A stretch of 64,000 nucleotides of DNA from Cognatitamlana sp035818475 (GCF_035818475.1 NZ_JAYMGV010000001.1:1178001-1242000), one strand, 5' to 3'; shown: positions 17,208-25,921, counted from the first letter of the stretch. Numbers and translations: made by a program. Notes: a model not told the origin generated them from the sequence alone.

Positions 17208-19307
17208 TTATTTCAAAAACTGAAAAGCAATCAATGCTACAATATATGCAAAAAAGCTCATAATAACCAGTTGTAAAACAGGCCATTTCCATGTATTTGT
17301 CTCTCGCTTTACAATAGCTAAGGTACTCATACATTGCATGGCAAAGGCATAAAATAGCAAAAGGGATATTCCTGAAGCAAATGTAAAGAGAGGACCACCT
17401 AAAATAGGGTTTACCTCATTTGCCATTTTGCTTTTAATGGTTTCTTCATCATCACTGCCAACACTGTAAATAGTAGCCAGGGTACCTACAAAAACTTCGC
17501 GTGCGGCAAAACTGCTTATTATGGCAATACCTATTTTCCAATCATAACCCAATGGCCTTATGGCTGGTTCTATAGCACGACCTGCAATACCTATAAAAGA
17601 ATGTTCTAATTTGTGAGAAGCTATTTTGTTTTGTAATTCGTCTTCATTAAGGTTTTGGGATGTATATTCCGTTTTAATAATATTATCTGCATTATTAAAT
17701 TGTTCGCCCGGGCCATATGAAGCTAAAAACCAGAGTACTATTGAAATGGCTAAAATAATTTTACCGGCTCCAAAAATGAAGGCTTTGGTTTTTTCAATGA
17801 CTGTTAATGCTACATTTTTAAAAAGCGGTAGTTTATAGTTGGGCATTTCAATCACAAAAAAAGATTTGCTTCTTATTTTAAGTGCTTTGTTTAGTAAGTA
17901 TGCTGAAAAAACAGCTGTTCCAAACCCTATTAAATACAGAAGCATCAGTGTTAATGCCTGGTAACTTAAACCTAAAAAACGCCCTTCAGGAATAACCAAT
18001 GCTATTATAATTAAATATACAGGAAGTCTTGCAGAACAAGTTGTGAATGGTGTCACTAAAATGGTGATTAAGCGTTCTTTCCAGCTTTCAATATTTCTGG
18101 TGGCCATAATTGCTGGAATGGCACATGCTGTACCAGAAATAAGAGGTACAACACTTTTTCCGCTTAAACCAAAACGTCGCATAACTCTGTCCATTAAAAA
18201 GACCACGCGGCTCATATAACCACTTTCCTCCAGAACAGCTATAAAGAGAAATAAAAAGGCTATTTGCGGAATAAAAATAACAATGCCTCCTAAACCGGGA
18301 ATAATACCCTCTGCCAATAAATTGGTAAAAGAACCTTGAGGCAGGTTATCTTTAACCCATTCGCTTAGCAAAGCAAAAGCGTTATCAATAAAATCCATGG
18401 GTACAGTGGCCCAATCATAAATGGCTTGGAAAATAAGCAGTAAAATGAAAAAGAAAATAGCATACCCCCAAACCTTATGAGTTAAAATTCTATCTAGTTT
18501 TGATCTTAAATCTTTAGCCTGGCTGGCATCAATAGTTTGTCCAACTTTTAAAACAGTATTAATAAATTGATAGCGTTTTATGGTTTCTTTTTGCTGCAAA
18601 CGTTTTAAATCCCCGCTGCTTTTAGTCTTAAAATCGGCAACTGCTTCAAAATCTTTTCTATCGGTTTTGCCAAAATTGACATCTTGTGTAATGACCAGCC
18701 ATAATTTGTATAACAATTGATTTGGAAAAGCCTTGTGAAGGTTTCCAAAATATAATGGGTCAATAGATTTAATGTCTAAACAAGGTTTAGCTGAAACTTC
18801 CTTATGGTTGGCTATTAAATTTTTCAGGTGATCAATGCCCTCATTTTTTCTTGTACTTATCAGTGCAATTTTAGTTTGAAGCTGTTCCTCTAAATAATCA
18901 ATATCTAATGAAATGCCTTTATAGCTCATTCTATCAGCCATATTAATGACCAATAGTGTTGGAATCTGTAAATCTTTTATTTGTGTAAAAAGTAATAGGT
19001 TCCGCTTTAAATTTTCTACATCAGTTACTACTACGGCAATATCAGGGAAATCTTTATCGTTTTGATTTAACAATAATTCTATAACCACATTTTCATCAAG
19101 CGAAGAGGCATTAAGACTATAGGTTCCGGGTAAATCTATAATATGAGCTTTAACACCCCTGGGAAGTTTGCAAATACCTTCTTTTTTCTCAACTGTAATA
19201 CCGGGATAATTCCCTACTTTTTGGTTTAGTCCTGTTAAGGCATTAAAAACTGAAGTCTTGCCGGTGTTAGGATTGCCTATCAGCGCAACATTGATTTGCT
19301 TACTCAT
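17208..19307 (-). CDS. feoB: Ferrous iron transporter FeoB
   Basis: A 699-residue inner-membrane Fe2+ transporter. The G-domain has G1 GNPNTGKTS, G3 DLPGTYSL and G4 NMAD. The membrane part has the two Gate motifs (FLMDRVMRRFGLSGKSVVPL and FAAREVFVGTLATIY) and about ten helices. I start at MSKQINVALIG (19307). Its ATG overlaps the feoA stop (ATGAGTAA), which is the usual coupling; an in-frame ATG at 19322 would lie deeper inside feoA. It forms the operon feoA-feoB-Cys-rich partner. Confidence 0.96.
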   Translation of the reverse strand: MSKQINVALIGNPNTGKTSVFNALTGLNQKVGNYPGITVEKKEGICKLPRGVKAHIIDLPGTYSLNASSLDENVVIELLLNQNDKDFPDIAVVVTDVENLKRNLLLFTQIKDLQIPTLLVINMADRMSYKGISLDIDYLEEQLQTKIALISTRKNEGIDHLKNLIANHKEVSAKPCLDIKSIDPLYFGNLHKAFPNQLLYKLWLVITQDVNFGKTDRKDFEAVADFKTKSSGDLKRLQQKETIKRYQFINTVLKVGQTIDASQAKDLRSKLDRILTHKVWGYAIFFFILLLIFQAIYDWATVPMDFIDNAFALLSEWVKDNLPQGSFTNLLAEGIIPGLGGIVIFIPQIAFLFLFIAVLEESGYMSRVVFLMDRVMRRFGLSGKSVVPLISGTACAIPAIMATRNIESWKERLITILVTPFTTCSARLPVYLIIIALVIPEGRFLGLSYQALTLMLLYLIGFGTAVFSAYLLNKALKIRSKSFFVIEMPNYKLPLFKNVALTVIEKTKAFIFGAGKIILAISIVLWFLASYGPGEQFNNADNIIKTEYTSQNLNEDELQNKIASHKLEHSFIGIAGRAIEPAIRPLGYDWKIGIAIISSFAAREVFVGTLATIYSVGSDDEETIKSKMANEVNPILGGPLFTFASGISLLLFYAFAMQCMSTLAIVKRETNTWKWPVLQLVIMSFFAYIVALIAFQFLK

Positions 19308-19536
19308 TAGCTGCTTTTTCAATTAATATATGAGAAGCCGTTTCTTTTCTAATAGCCAGATGTGACCCGTTGATATTTAAATACATAGGATCTTGAAAAG
19401 GGGCCACTTGAACAAGTTCAACGGCATTACCTGGTAAACATCCCATTTCAAGAAGTTTAAGTGGAATATGAACAGACGAAACATCAGTAATAATGGCGCT
19501 TTCTCCTCGTTTTAAATGTGCTAAAGTGTACTGCAA
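19300..19536 (-). CDS. feoA: FeoA, ferrous iron transport accessory protein
   Basis: A 78-residue SH3-fold cytoplasmic protein with the family pattern LKRGESAIITDVSS, LLEMGCLPGNAVELVQVAPFQDP and HLAIRKETASHILIE. It acts with FeoB. The stop codon overlaps the start of feoB. A TATTTTTG box on the minus strand and a DtxR-box-like sequence lie just upstream. Confidence 0.93.
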   Translation of the reverse strand: MQYTLAHLKRGESAIITDVSSVHIPLKLLEMGCLPGNAVELVQVAPFQDPMYLNINGSHLAIRKETASHILIEKAANE

Positions 19537-19541
19537 GCTTA

Positions 19542-19570
19542 TTTAGATTGATTTTAAAGAAGCAAAAATA
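19542..19570 (-). promoter_or_regulatory. Candidate feoA promoter with a degenerate DtxR-type box
   Basis: On the minus strand TATTTTTG (19563-19570) fits the -7 box. Just downstream, 19542-19558 reads on the plus strand TTTAGATTGATTTTAAA. This keeps both half-sites of the TTTAGATTAGTCTAAA palindrome at 16310-16325 with a few changes. Its position over the likely transcription start fits a repressor site. Confidence 0.35.
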
Positions 19571-19608
19571 GTGTAAAATATCAGGCTAAAAAAATTGTTC
19601 TTTAAAAA

Positions 19609-20283
19609 CTATTTGGTGTATTCTTTTTTTAATATGACTATATCATTAAGCAACCTATCAATATCTTTGGTATTTGTACCGTCGTAGAATCCTCTAATCT
19701 GGCGTTTTTTATCAATAAGCATAAAATTCTCGGTATGTATCATATCAAAAGGGCCACCGTCTCCATGGTCTTTTACTGCTAAATAACTTTTTCTGGCCAG
19801 CTTATAGATCTCTTTTTTATCACCGGTGACCAAATTCCATTTTTTATCATTAACCCCTTTTTTTAAAGCATAGCGTTTTAGTTGTGCTACAGAATCAATG
19901 TCGGGGGTTACAGAATGTGAAAGGAGCATGATGTCGTTGTCATCCATAATTTTATTCTGTATTTCAGCCATATGATTAGTCATGATAGGGCATATGGTCT
20001 GGCAGGTAGTAAAAAAGAAGTCTGCTATATAAATTTTGTTGTTATAATCTTGGTGTGTTATGGTTTTTCCATTTTGATTGATCAGGCTAAAGTCTGCTAT
20101 TTTATGGTATTTTTTTTGATGCTGAATAGTACTGTCTACTAACTCGGTACTTATCATAGCCGGCTGGTAAACGGGCAGTGGCTGGTAAACATTTAATGTG
20201 TTATAGATGAGTGCAATAATGATGATAGAAATAACCCCGAAAACAAGAGCAAAAATCTTATAGTCTTTAAAAAATGATAGCAT
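19609..20283 (-). CDS. SCO1/SenC-family protein
   Basis: A 224-residue membrane-anchored thioredoxin-fold protein with one N-terminal helix (FALVFGVISIIIIALIY). The copper/redox motif is TTCQTICPI with Cys94 and Cys98, and the conserved histidine is His183 in IHTENFML, so all three metal ligands are present. SCO proteins deliver copper to, or reduce, the CuA site of cytochrome c oxidase. No oxidase genes are in the window. It is a single gene between feoA and rseP. Confidence 0.9.
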   Translation of the reverse strand: MLSFFKDYKIFALVFGVISIIIIALIYNTLNVYQPLPVYQPAMISTELVDSTIQHQKKYHKIADFSLINQNGKTITHQDYNNKIYIADFFFTTCQTICPIMTNHMAEIQNKIMDDNDIMLLSHSVTPDIDSVAQLKRYALKKGVNDKKWNLVTGDKKEIYKLARKSYLAVKDHGDGGPFDMIHTENFMLIDKKRQIRGFYDGTNTKDIDRLLNDIVILKKEYTK

Positions 20284-20456
20284 GAAGTAATAAGTAAAAT
20301 TTAATGCCTACAAAAATACAATGAAAAAATAGACTTGTAAGTTGATATTGAAACTTAAATTCGTGTTAAAACCATGACGTTTATTTAATAGGTTTTTCAA
20401 AGTTGGTTTAAAAGCTTACTTTTGTGCGATTATAAAAAAATGTTAGACCATAATAT

Positions 20457-21803
20457 ATGGAGTTTGTTATAAAAATATCTCAGTTTTTGTTAAGCCTTTC
20501 CTTGTTAATTATTTTGCATGAATTAGGGCATTTTATTCCTGCAAAGGCTTTTAAAACCCGGGTAGAAAAGTTTTATTTATTTTTTGATGTTAAGTTTTCT
20601 TTGTTTAAAAAGAAGATAGGGGAAACGGTTTATGGTATTGGATGGTTGCCTTTAGGGGGCTATGTGAAAATTTCCGGAATGATTGATGAAAGTATGGATA
20701 CTGAGCAAATGGCACAAGAACCACAACCTTGGGAATTTCGCTCTAAACCGGCATGGCAGCGTTTAATCATTATGCTTGGTGGAGTCACAGTCAATTTTTT
20801 ATTGGCTATACTTATTTATATAGGGATGAGTTATTTTTACGGAGATAACATTTTACCCAATGAAAATATAAAAGACGGACTGTTAATTGAAAGTACTGTG
20901 GCTAATAAAGCAGGGCTTTTAACCGGGGATAAGATCTTAGCTGTTGATGGTGAGACTATTGAAACGTTCTCTGAAATTTCAGAAAAGGTATTGTTTGGGA
21001 AAGAGATTCTTATTGAGCGCGACGGAAAGCAATCAACAGTAAATATGCCTGAAGATTTCTTAGCACAGCTGATGGATGCTAAAGAAAAAGGTTTTATTAG
21101 TTTAAGGCAACCATTTGTGGTGGTTCAGGTTCCGGACACTTCTTATAATAAGAGCAGTGGACTCAAAGCGGGTGATATTATCATTGGAATGAATGGCAAT
21201 ACTACCAAGTATGCCGATGAAGTTAAATTAGCCCTTGAAACATATAAAGGACAACAGGTAACAGCAACGGTAAAACGTGATGATAATGAAATTACTGTAC
21301 CACTTGAGGTTAGTGATGAGGCTAAATTAGGCCTTGTGATTGCCGGAGGGTCAACATCTGAAACTTTAGAAGCCTTAGGCTATTATGATTTTGAAGTAAA
21401 GGATTATGGTTTTTTTGAATCATTTCCTGTTGGTTTAAAAAAATCTAAAGATAGAATTGTGTCCTATTGGGATCAATTAGGAGCCATTTTTACACCCAGT
21501 ACAGGAGCTTATAAGGGTGTAGGTGGATTTAAGGCTATTTATGATATTTTTCCAAGTACCTGGAGTTGGCAGGTATTTTGGGGAATAACCGCCTTTTTGT
21601 CTATTATGTTAGGTGTTTTAAACTTACTGCCAATTCCTGCTTTAGATGGCGGACATGTAATGTTTTTACTATATGAAATGGTATCTGGAAGAAAGCCGGG
21701 AGATAAATTTATGGAGTATGCGCAAATGGTAGGCTTTTTTATTTTGATAGCCTTGGTTTTATTTGCCAACGGTAATGATATTTATAAAGCTATTTTTGGA
21801 TAA
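20457..21803 (+). CDS. rseP: RseP-like site-2 metalloprotease
   Basis: A 448-residue inner-membrane protease that cleaves anti-sigma factors and signal-peptide remnants inside the membrane. The zinc motif is HELGH at residues 21-25 in the first helix. The second conserved motif is LLPIPALDGGH near residue 395, with the C-terminal helices around it. Two PDZ domains lie between (GLLTGDKILAVDGE and GLKAGDIIIGMNGN). Length and order fit the family. The gene ends 16 nt before the promoter of tRNA-Asn. Confidence 0.94.
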   Translation: MEFVIKISQFLLSLSLLIILHELGHFIPAKAFKTRVEKFYLFFDVKFSLFKKKIGETVYGIGWLPLGGYVKISGMIDESMDTEQMAQEPQPWEFRSKPAWQRLIIMLGGVTVNFLLAILIYIGMSYFYGDNILPNENIKDGLLIESTVANKAGLLTGDKILAVDGETIETFSEISEKVLFGKEILIERDGKQSTVNMPEDFLAQLMDAKEKGFISLRQPFVVVQVPDTSYNKSSGLKAGDIIIGMNGNTTKYADEVKLALETYKGQQVTATVKRDDNEITVPLEVSDEAKLGLVIAGGSTSETLEALGYYDFEVKDYGFFESFPVGLKKSKDRIVSYWDQLGAIFTPSTGAYKGVGGFKAIYDIFPSTWSWQVFWGITAFLSIMLGVLNLLPIPALDGGHVMFLLYEMVSGRKPGDKFMEYAQMVGFFILIALVLFANGNDIYKAIFG

Positions 21804-21819
21804 TTTTTTAAAAAAATAT

Positions 21820-21849
21820 TTGCAGTAATTAAAAAACCAGCTATATTTG
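21820..21849 (+). promoter_or_regulatory. tRNA-Asn promoter
   Basis: TTG (21820-21822), 19-nt spacer, TATATTTG (21842-21849). This is a textbook Bacteroidota primary promoter, 25 nt before the mature tRNA 5' end. Confidence 0.8.
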
Positions 21850-21874
21850 CACTCGCTAAAGCAAAAAAGTATCT

Positions 21875-21948
21875 TCCTCTTTAGCTCAGTTGGTTAGAGC
21901 ATCTGACTGTTAATCAGAGGGTCCTTGGTTCGAGCCCAAGAAGAGGAG
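21875..21948 (+). tRNA. tRNA-Asn (anticodon GTT)
   Basis: Acceptor TCCTCTT pairs with AAGAGGA, the D-arm is GCTC...GAGC, the anticodon loop CTGTTAA gives GTT, and the T-arm is CTTGG-TTCGAGC-CCAAG. The discriminator is G. Its 3' end is the attachment site used by the adjacent recombinase element. Confidence 0.97.
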
Positions 21949-23455
21949 CATAATTAGACAAGCCATCAGAAATGATGGCTTTTTTTGTGCCTAATTTTTG
22001 CGAAGCCCTATTAACTCTAGTTAAAAGCTCTATTACCTCACTTTGTTTCTTGGTTCGACATGCATTTTTAGAAATAATTAATTTTTCCGGAAACATCAAA
22101 CCAAGTAAAATGTTCTGTTGCTCAAAGTTACTATCTTCAAAGAGTTGAGGTATTTTTTTAATTGTTTCACATGCTTTATTAATAGTTTTATTTGATACCT
22201 CTTGTGCATCCTTAATCATTTGTAATTCTGCTTTTAAATCTCTTAAATTTTGATTGTATCTATTTGAGATTCTATTAAAAGTATCTATACCAATATCTTC
22301 ATTTATTAATTTGTCCTCAACAGTTTCAAGAGCCTTTATAGTGTCTTCTATTTTCTTTTCAATTACTATTTTATCTTTTAGTTTATTTCCTCTTTTTTCC
22401 TGTTGTACATCAATTAATATTTCTTTGTAAAGTGCTAACACATTATCGCTAACAGATATTTCTTTTAATATGTCGTTTTTAAGCATTGTATGCGCCTTTT
22501 CAGAACGAATACGATTCTTGCATCCCTTTCTACAATGATAATAGTAATAAGTGCCCCCATTCCCCCTAGATGGGCTGCCAGTTAAATTACCCCCACATAA
22601 TTCACATTTTAAAAAACCTCTTAATGGCAAATCCTCATTTTTTTTACTTGGAAATTTTGCTTTTTTCTTCTTACCAGTAAATATGTTTTGAACTTTATTA
22701 AATGTTTCGATATCGACTATAGCTTCATGTAATCCTTCAATCCAGTATGTATCATCCTTTTCAAATTCAGGAACTTTAGTCATTCCGGTATATACTGGAT
22801 TCTTTAGCACATTATAAAAAGACTGTTTGCATCCAGTATAACCACGATTTCTAAAATCTTTTCTTAACTCTTCGAAAGAACCAATGCAAAGAGATGCTTC
22901 GTGGAAAATCTCTCTTACTAAATTTGCGTCTTCATTAGGTGTTAGAGAAGCATATTTATCATACCAAAACCTTTTATATCCGTATGGTGTACGACCAATC
23001 CAAGCTCCTTCTTTGGCTGCTTTATGCATACCATTTCTCGTTCTTTTAGATATTTTATCATTTTCAATCTCTGGTGACACTAGATATATTGATAACATCA
23101 TTTTATTGTCTGGATTTGTTAAATCCAACATCTGCTCAACAGCGTTTATTTCAATTCCCCAATTATCGAAATTTCTTAATTTAGTTAAAGCTTCTTCCAT
23201 GTTTCTAGAAAACCTATCCCATTTTGTAAATAGTACTTTATCAAGAGACTTACGATTTGCTTTAACATACGCTTCTAACTTTTGCCATTCAGGACGATTA
23301 AAATTTTTAGCAGAATGGTCTTCTTGAAATTCAGCAATTATTTCATATTTATTTACTTCGCAGTATCTTTTTAATACCTCTAATTGATAATCTCTACCAT
23401 GACCATTATTTGCTTGGTCATCTGTACTTACTCTTGTATATATTATTACTTTCAT
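21914..23455 (-). CDS. Large serine recombinase (integrase of the island)
   Basis: A 513-residue site-specific recombinase. The catalytic resolvase domain starts IIYTRVSTDDQ with nucleophile Ser10, and contains FTKWDRFSRN. The Recombinase domain (GRTPYGYKRFW... to about residue 270) follows. Then comes a zinc ribbon (CELCGGNL ... HCRKGC, about residues 285-325) and a coiled-coil-rich tail. The last dozen or so codons (APLLGLEPRTL) are antisense to tRNA-Asn, so the C-terminus is provided by the host after integration. The free element must encode a different end. It integrates at the tRNA 3' end. Confidence 0.95.
   Translation of the reverse strand: MKVIIYTRVSTDDQANNGHGRDYQLEVLKRYCEVNKYEIIAEFQEDHSAKNFNRPEWQKLEAYVKANRKSLDKVLFTKWDRFSRNMEEALTKLRNFDNWGIEINAVEQMLDLTNPDNKMMLSIYLVSPEIENDKISKRTRNGMHKAAKEGAWIGRTPYGYKRFWYDKYASLTPNEDANLVREIFHEASLCIGSFEELRKDFRNRGYTGCKQSFYNVLKNPVYTGMTKVPEFEKDDTYWIEGLHEAIVDIETFNKVQNIFTGKKKKAKFPSKKNEDLPLRGFLKCELCGGNLTGSPSRGNGGTYYYYHCRKGCKNRIRSEKAHTMLKNDILKEISVSDNVLALYKEILIDVQQEKRGNKLKDKIVIEKKIEDTIKALETVEDKLINEDIGIDTFNRISNRYNQNLRDLKAELQMIKDAQEVSNKTINKACETIKKIPQLFEDSNFEQQNILLGLMFPEKLIISKNACRTKKQSEVIELLTRVNRASQKLGTKKAIISDGLSNYAPLLGLEPRTL
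21941..21950. other. Left attachment junction (attL core)
   Basis: AAGAGGAGCA at the end of tRNA-Asn. The identical ten bases recur at 30960-30969, and a related TATGGGAGCA lies at 28488-28497. Element sequence begins right after it. Confidence 0.75.
21961..21987 (+). terminator. Terminator at the left end of element 1
   Basis: Stem AGCCATCA (21961-21968), loop GAAA, stem TGATGGCT (21973-21980), then seven T on the plus strand. It belongs to the element but is placed so that it ends tRNA-Asn transcripts. The same sequence also encodes part of the recombinase tail on the minus strand. Confidence 0.8.
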
Positions 23456-23508
23456 TATTTATTTTTTTAATTATTAAACTTTTCTACTTTTTATTATTTT
23501 TTACTTTT

Positions 23509-23631
23509 TTATTTACTTAGCTGGATTTCAGCTATTTTGTATAACACTTTTCTTATTTTCTCTATTTCTTCTTTTGAATATTTAATCCCATTTTTATTTA
23601 AGATTTTACTGCATTTTGTAACATTTAACAC
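23509..23631 (-). CDS. Small protein encoded upstream of the recombinase
   Basis: A 40-residue frame with a GTG start (23631), ending 53 nt before the recombinase start. It contains CSKILNKNGIKYSKEE, EIEKIRKVLYKIAEIQ and then the end. I recall similar short proteins (KILNKxGKKYTDEEV...LYKLAEIE) next to recombinases in Bacteroidota mobile elements. That is recollection, not a search. It may be a recombination accessory factor or co-regulator. Confidence 0.5.
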   Translation of the reverse strand: MLNVTKCSKILNKNGIKYSKEEIEKIRKVLYKIAEIQLSK

Positions 23632-24086
23632 TACTATTTAAATTAAACAAGGCTCATTGAGATTTATTTTTTCTTTAATGAGCTTATTCTTTTAACGTCC
23701 TCTGCTGTGCTAAACCCTTATGCGGTGCAAACGTGACGTGAGATAAAATCTCAATTTTAGCCATAGAAATAGCTAGATGCATATACTTATGGTATAGCAC
23801 CAATTAGTTTTAAAAATATATTTTCCGGAATTTTAAAAACTAGAGACGCAATAAGGCTATCAACACTTAAAGACATCTGAAAACTAAAACTGATTTTTTA
23901 GCTATACACAATTATTTATAACTTCCATCTGAATAATCACGTATATGGCAATTATATATAATTTTTTCTTTGGTGTCAAGTTTTTTTTAGATTTTTTTCA
24001 ATAAAAGTTGAAAATGACGGCCCTATTTCTATTGTTTTAACAAGATAAATGAGAATAATTAAATTAAATTATTTTTTTTGCGTAAA
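23632..24086. other. 455-nt non-coding region of the island
   Basis: No gene supported. Visible structure: CTCATT (23652-23657) and AATGAG repeated nearby, GAGAT-AAA-ATCTC at about 23731-23744, and a GC-richer patch (AAACCCTTATGCGGTGCAAA, about 23712-23731) in otherwise AT-rich sequence. It lies between the Rep-like gene's partner and the recombinase, a plausible site for a transfer or replication origin. No known origin motif was recognised. Confidence 0.35.
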
Positions 24087-24209
24087 TCAACTCTTTGCTA
24101 TCTTCTTAAAAAATTCTGCTTTTCCTTGTAATGCAAGTCCTTTTTTCATCCAATGCATATTATTAAGTAATAATTTGAATTGCTTTTGTGTTACTCTTAT
24201 TTTATTCAT
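24087..24209 (-). CDS. Small basic protein overlapping the Rep-like gene
   Basis: A 40-residue frame, MNKIRVTQKQFKLLLNNMHW, then a Lys-rich tail ending KKIAKS. Its ATG overlaps the stop of the upstream Rep-like gene (ATGAATAA), the usual sign of translational coupling. The family is not recognised. The charge suggests nucleic-acid contact, which is only inference. Confidence 0.45.
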   Translation of the reverse strand: MNKIRVTQKQFKLLLNNMHWMKKGLALQGKAEFFKKIAKS

Positions 24210-24855
24210 AATTAATACCATCTTCTATTAAATTATTTCCCAAAATGTCCCAATCAGTTCCGTTCATACCTTCCTTGGTACAATAGAAAATACAAGGTTT
24301 GTAATCATCATATTTTTCAACGTGGATTCTATTGCCATCAAATAGATTTTCTAAATCCTTTTTTACAGAATAATGATAATTAGCATCTTCAACATCTAAA
24401 ACGAAATGATTATGATGTGCTTCATCTCTATTTGAAAATGATTCAGTTGTATAAAACATTCTTATACTCGATTCAGCACCATATTTATTTTCTAAAAAAT
24501 GATATGTTTTGTCCATAACATCTCTACAAGCATTTTTACTAAGTTCATTGGAGTATGAAACTGTGCACCACCATTTCCATGGCATTTTAAATAATTTATG
24601 CTCTAATGAATCTGTTTTCTTCAAACATTTTATAGTATTTAAATAGCTTTTATTATCTAAAATAATTTTGAAAATTTTTGAAGAAACATAATTTTTTAAT
24701 AAGCTATAATGATATTTATCAGGTCGTCCTTCTATAACCAATTTGGTATTGGGGTTATTCTTTATTAAATCCTTTTTTAATCTTTTTATCGTTCTTTCAT
24801 TCTTATTAGCCAATTTGGCAAATTCTTTTGTTACATAATATTTTTTAAATTCCAT
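24202..24855 (-). CDS. HUH-endonuclease (Rep-like) protein, putative
   Basis: A 217-residue protein. The first 45 residues look like a helix-turn-helix (YYVTKEFAKLANKNERTIKR). Residues 95-200 have the three Rep motifs in order: motif I CTVSYS (97-102), motif II HHNHFVLD (147-154, two metal-binding His) with a Glu shortly before (TTE), and motif III YCTKEG with Tyr191 and Lys194. Such proteins nick one DNA strand to start rolling-circle replication or transfer. Here it would act on the excised element. The middle residue of the HUH triad is Asn instead of a bulky hydrophobic one, so the call is tentative. Confidence 0.5.
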   Translation of the reverse strand: MEFKKYYVTKEFAKLANKNERTIKRLKKDLIKNNPNTKLVIEGRPDKYHYSLLKNYVSSKIFKIILDNKSYLNTIKCLKKTDSLEHKLFKMPWKWWCTVSYSNELSKNACRDVMDKTYHFLENKYGAESSIRMFYTTESFSNRDEAHHNHFVLDVEDANYHYSVKKDLENLFDGNRIHVEKYDDYKPCIFYCTKEGMNGTDWDILGNNLIEDGINYE

Positions 24856-25257
24856 TAGTTAAGACATGGGTGCATCAATCCCAATACAAGATGCCTCTCG
24901 TTATTATAATTAAATAGTAGATAAAACTCCTGTAAAAGTCAATACTTTAAAAGATATTTTTTTCATTATCTAAGTAGACAAATGTCCACATATTGATTTT
25001 GGTCTGAAATAATTACTACTATTTATAAATATGTTAGAGTTATACTAAAGACCAAAAAGTTATAATCTTTTTATAAGAAAGGTAATTTGTTATAGGTAAA
25101 ATGTCTATTTAGTTTTTGTAACAAATCTTAGGGAGTGAGGTATTAACCAATTAGAGCCATTCTTGAAAAACCGTTAAAAAAGACTAAAAGTTGATATTTT
25201 AGGCCTCTTTGTACCCATACGCAGGAACCTTTTTAACTTTTATTTTGGGAGATGTAT
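24856..25257. other. 402-nt non-coding region with inverted repeats
   Basis: No gene supported. Two inverted repeats stand out: TTTTGGTCT (24997-25005) with AGACCAAAA (25049-25057), and ATTTGTTA (25085-25092) with TAACAAAT (25119-25126). The region lies directly upstream of the Rep-like gene, where an origin or its promoter would be expected. This is inference. Confidence 0.4.
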
Positions 25258-25827
25258 TTATCGAGATTTACTGATTGTAATATCACGTCTATTTCCATTA
25301 GGGTCTAGCAACATACCTTTTAAGTTGCCATTACAATCTATAACAAGCATTCCTCTTGTTCGAGAGTTTCGGGAAGCGTCAAAATTACCACCAGTTACCA
25401 TTAAGTCAGTTATGCTTATTTGGTTATTAACTAGTAATTTCCACTTGCCTTCCAATCGTTTTCTATTAACAGTTATGATGATTTGGCTTTCAACCCATTG
25501 GTCTCTAGCGTGGTCGAAGCGGTCAGTAAATCTAACATTACCACTACCATTTAACTTATAGTTACGCTCTTTGGTTAGTTGTTTTAATAACTCGTTTGTA
25601 GATAGCGAGCAATAATTTACATTATTGGTTTTATTGGTATTGTTTCTATTATACTGGCTATTTACTTCGGTTTGTTCAATAGGTCTATTATTAGTTCTAT
25701 TTGTTCTGGACGTTGGATTAGAAGCTCCCCAGATGTCATCCCCGAATGGGATATAGATTAGGATTAGTGCTGCAAATATGATATAACCCCAATAATTATC
25801 ATCTTTTTGTTTTTTAGGTTTTTCCAT
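25258..25827 (-). CDS. Membrane-anchored protein of unknown function
   Basis: A 189-residue protein with one N-terminal helix (YWGYIIFAALILIYIPFG, about residues 12-29) after a charged start (MEKPKKQKDD). Next is a low-complexity Asn/Thr/Arg linker (residues 37-70), then a soluble domain that begins CSLSTNELLKQL and ends in strand-rich sequence (MLVIDCNGNLKGMLLDPNG). The orientation suggests an extracytoplasmic domain. It diverges from the small XRE regulator across a perfect palindrome. I do not recognise the family. Confidence 0.7.
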   Translation of the reverse strand: MEKPKKQKDDNYWGYIIFAALILIYIPFGDDIWGASNPTSRTNRTNNRPIEQTEVNSQYNRNNTNKTNNVNYCSLSTNELLKQLTKERNYKLNGSGNVRFTDRFDHARDQWVESQIIITVNRKRLEGKWKLLVNNQISITDLMVTGGNFDASRNSRTRGMLVIDCNGNLKGMLLDPNGNRRDITISKSR

Positions 25828-25867
25828 GATATTGATTTGTTAATTCAAATATATTAAAAAACAATAT

Positions 25868-25889
25868 AATGCGGAATTTTTTCCGCATT
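25868..25889. promoter_or_regulatory. 22-bp palindrome between divergent island genes
   Basis: AATGCGGAA (25868-25876), TTTT, TTCCGCATT (25881-25889), without mismatch. It lies 32 nt before the XRE start and 41 nt before the start of the divergent membrane protein gene. It is a likely operator for the XRE protein, although the hairpin followed by mixed A/T could also act as a terminator. Confidence 0.5.
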
Positions 25890-25921
25890 ATTCTTTAAGA
25901 CAAGCCATTACTTTGTTTAAT

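Noticed and set aside
22884..23327. 147-residue plus-strand frame inside the recombinase gene
   Set aside because: Antisense shadow of the catalytic domain, which is strongly conserved.
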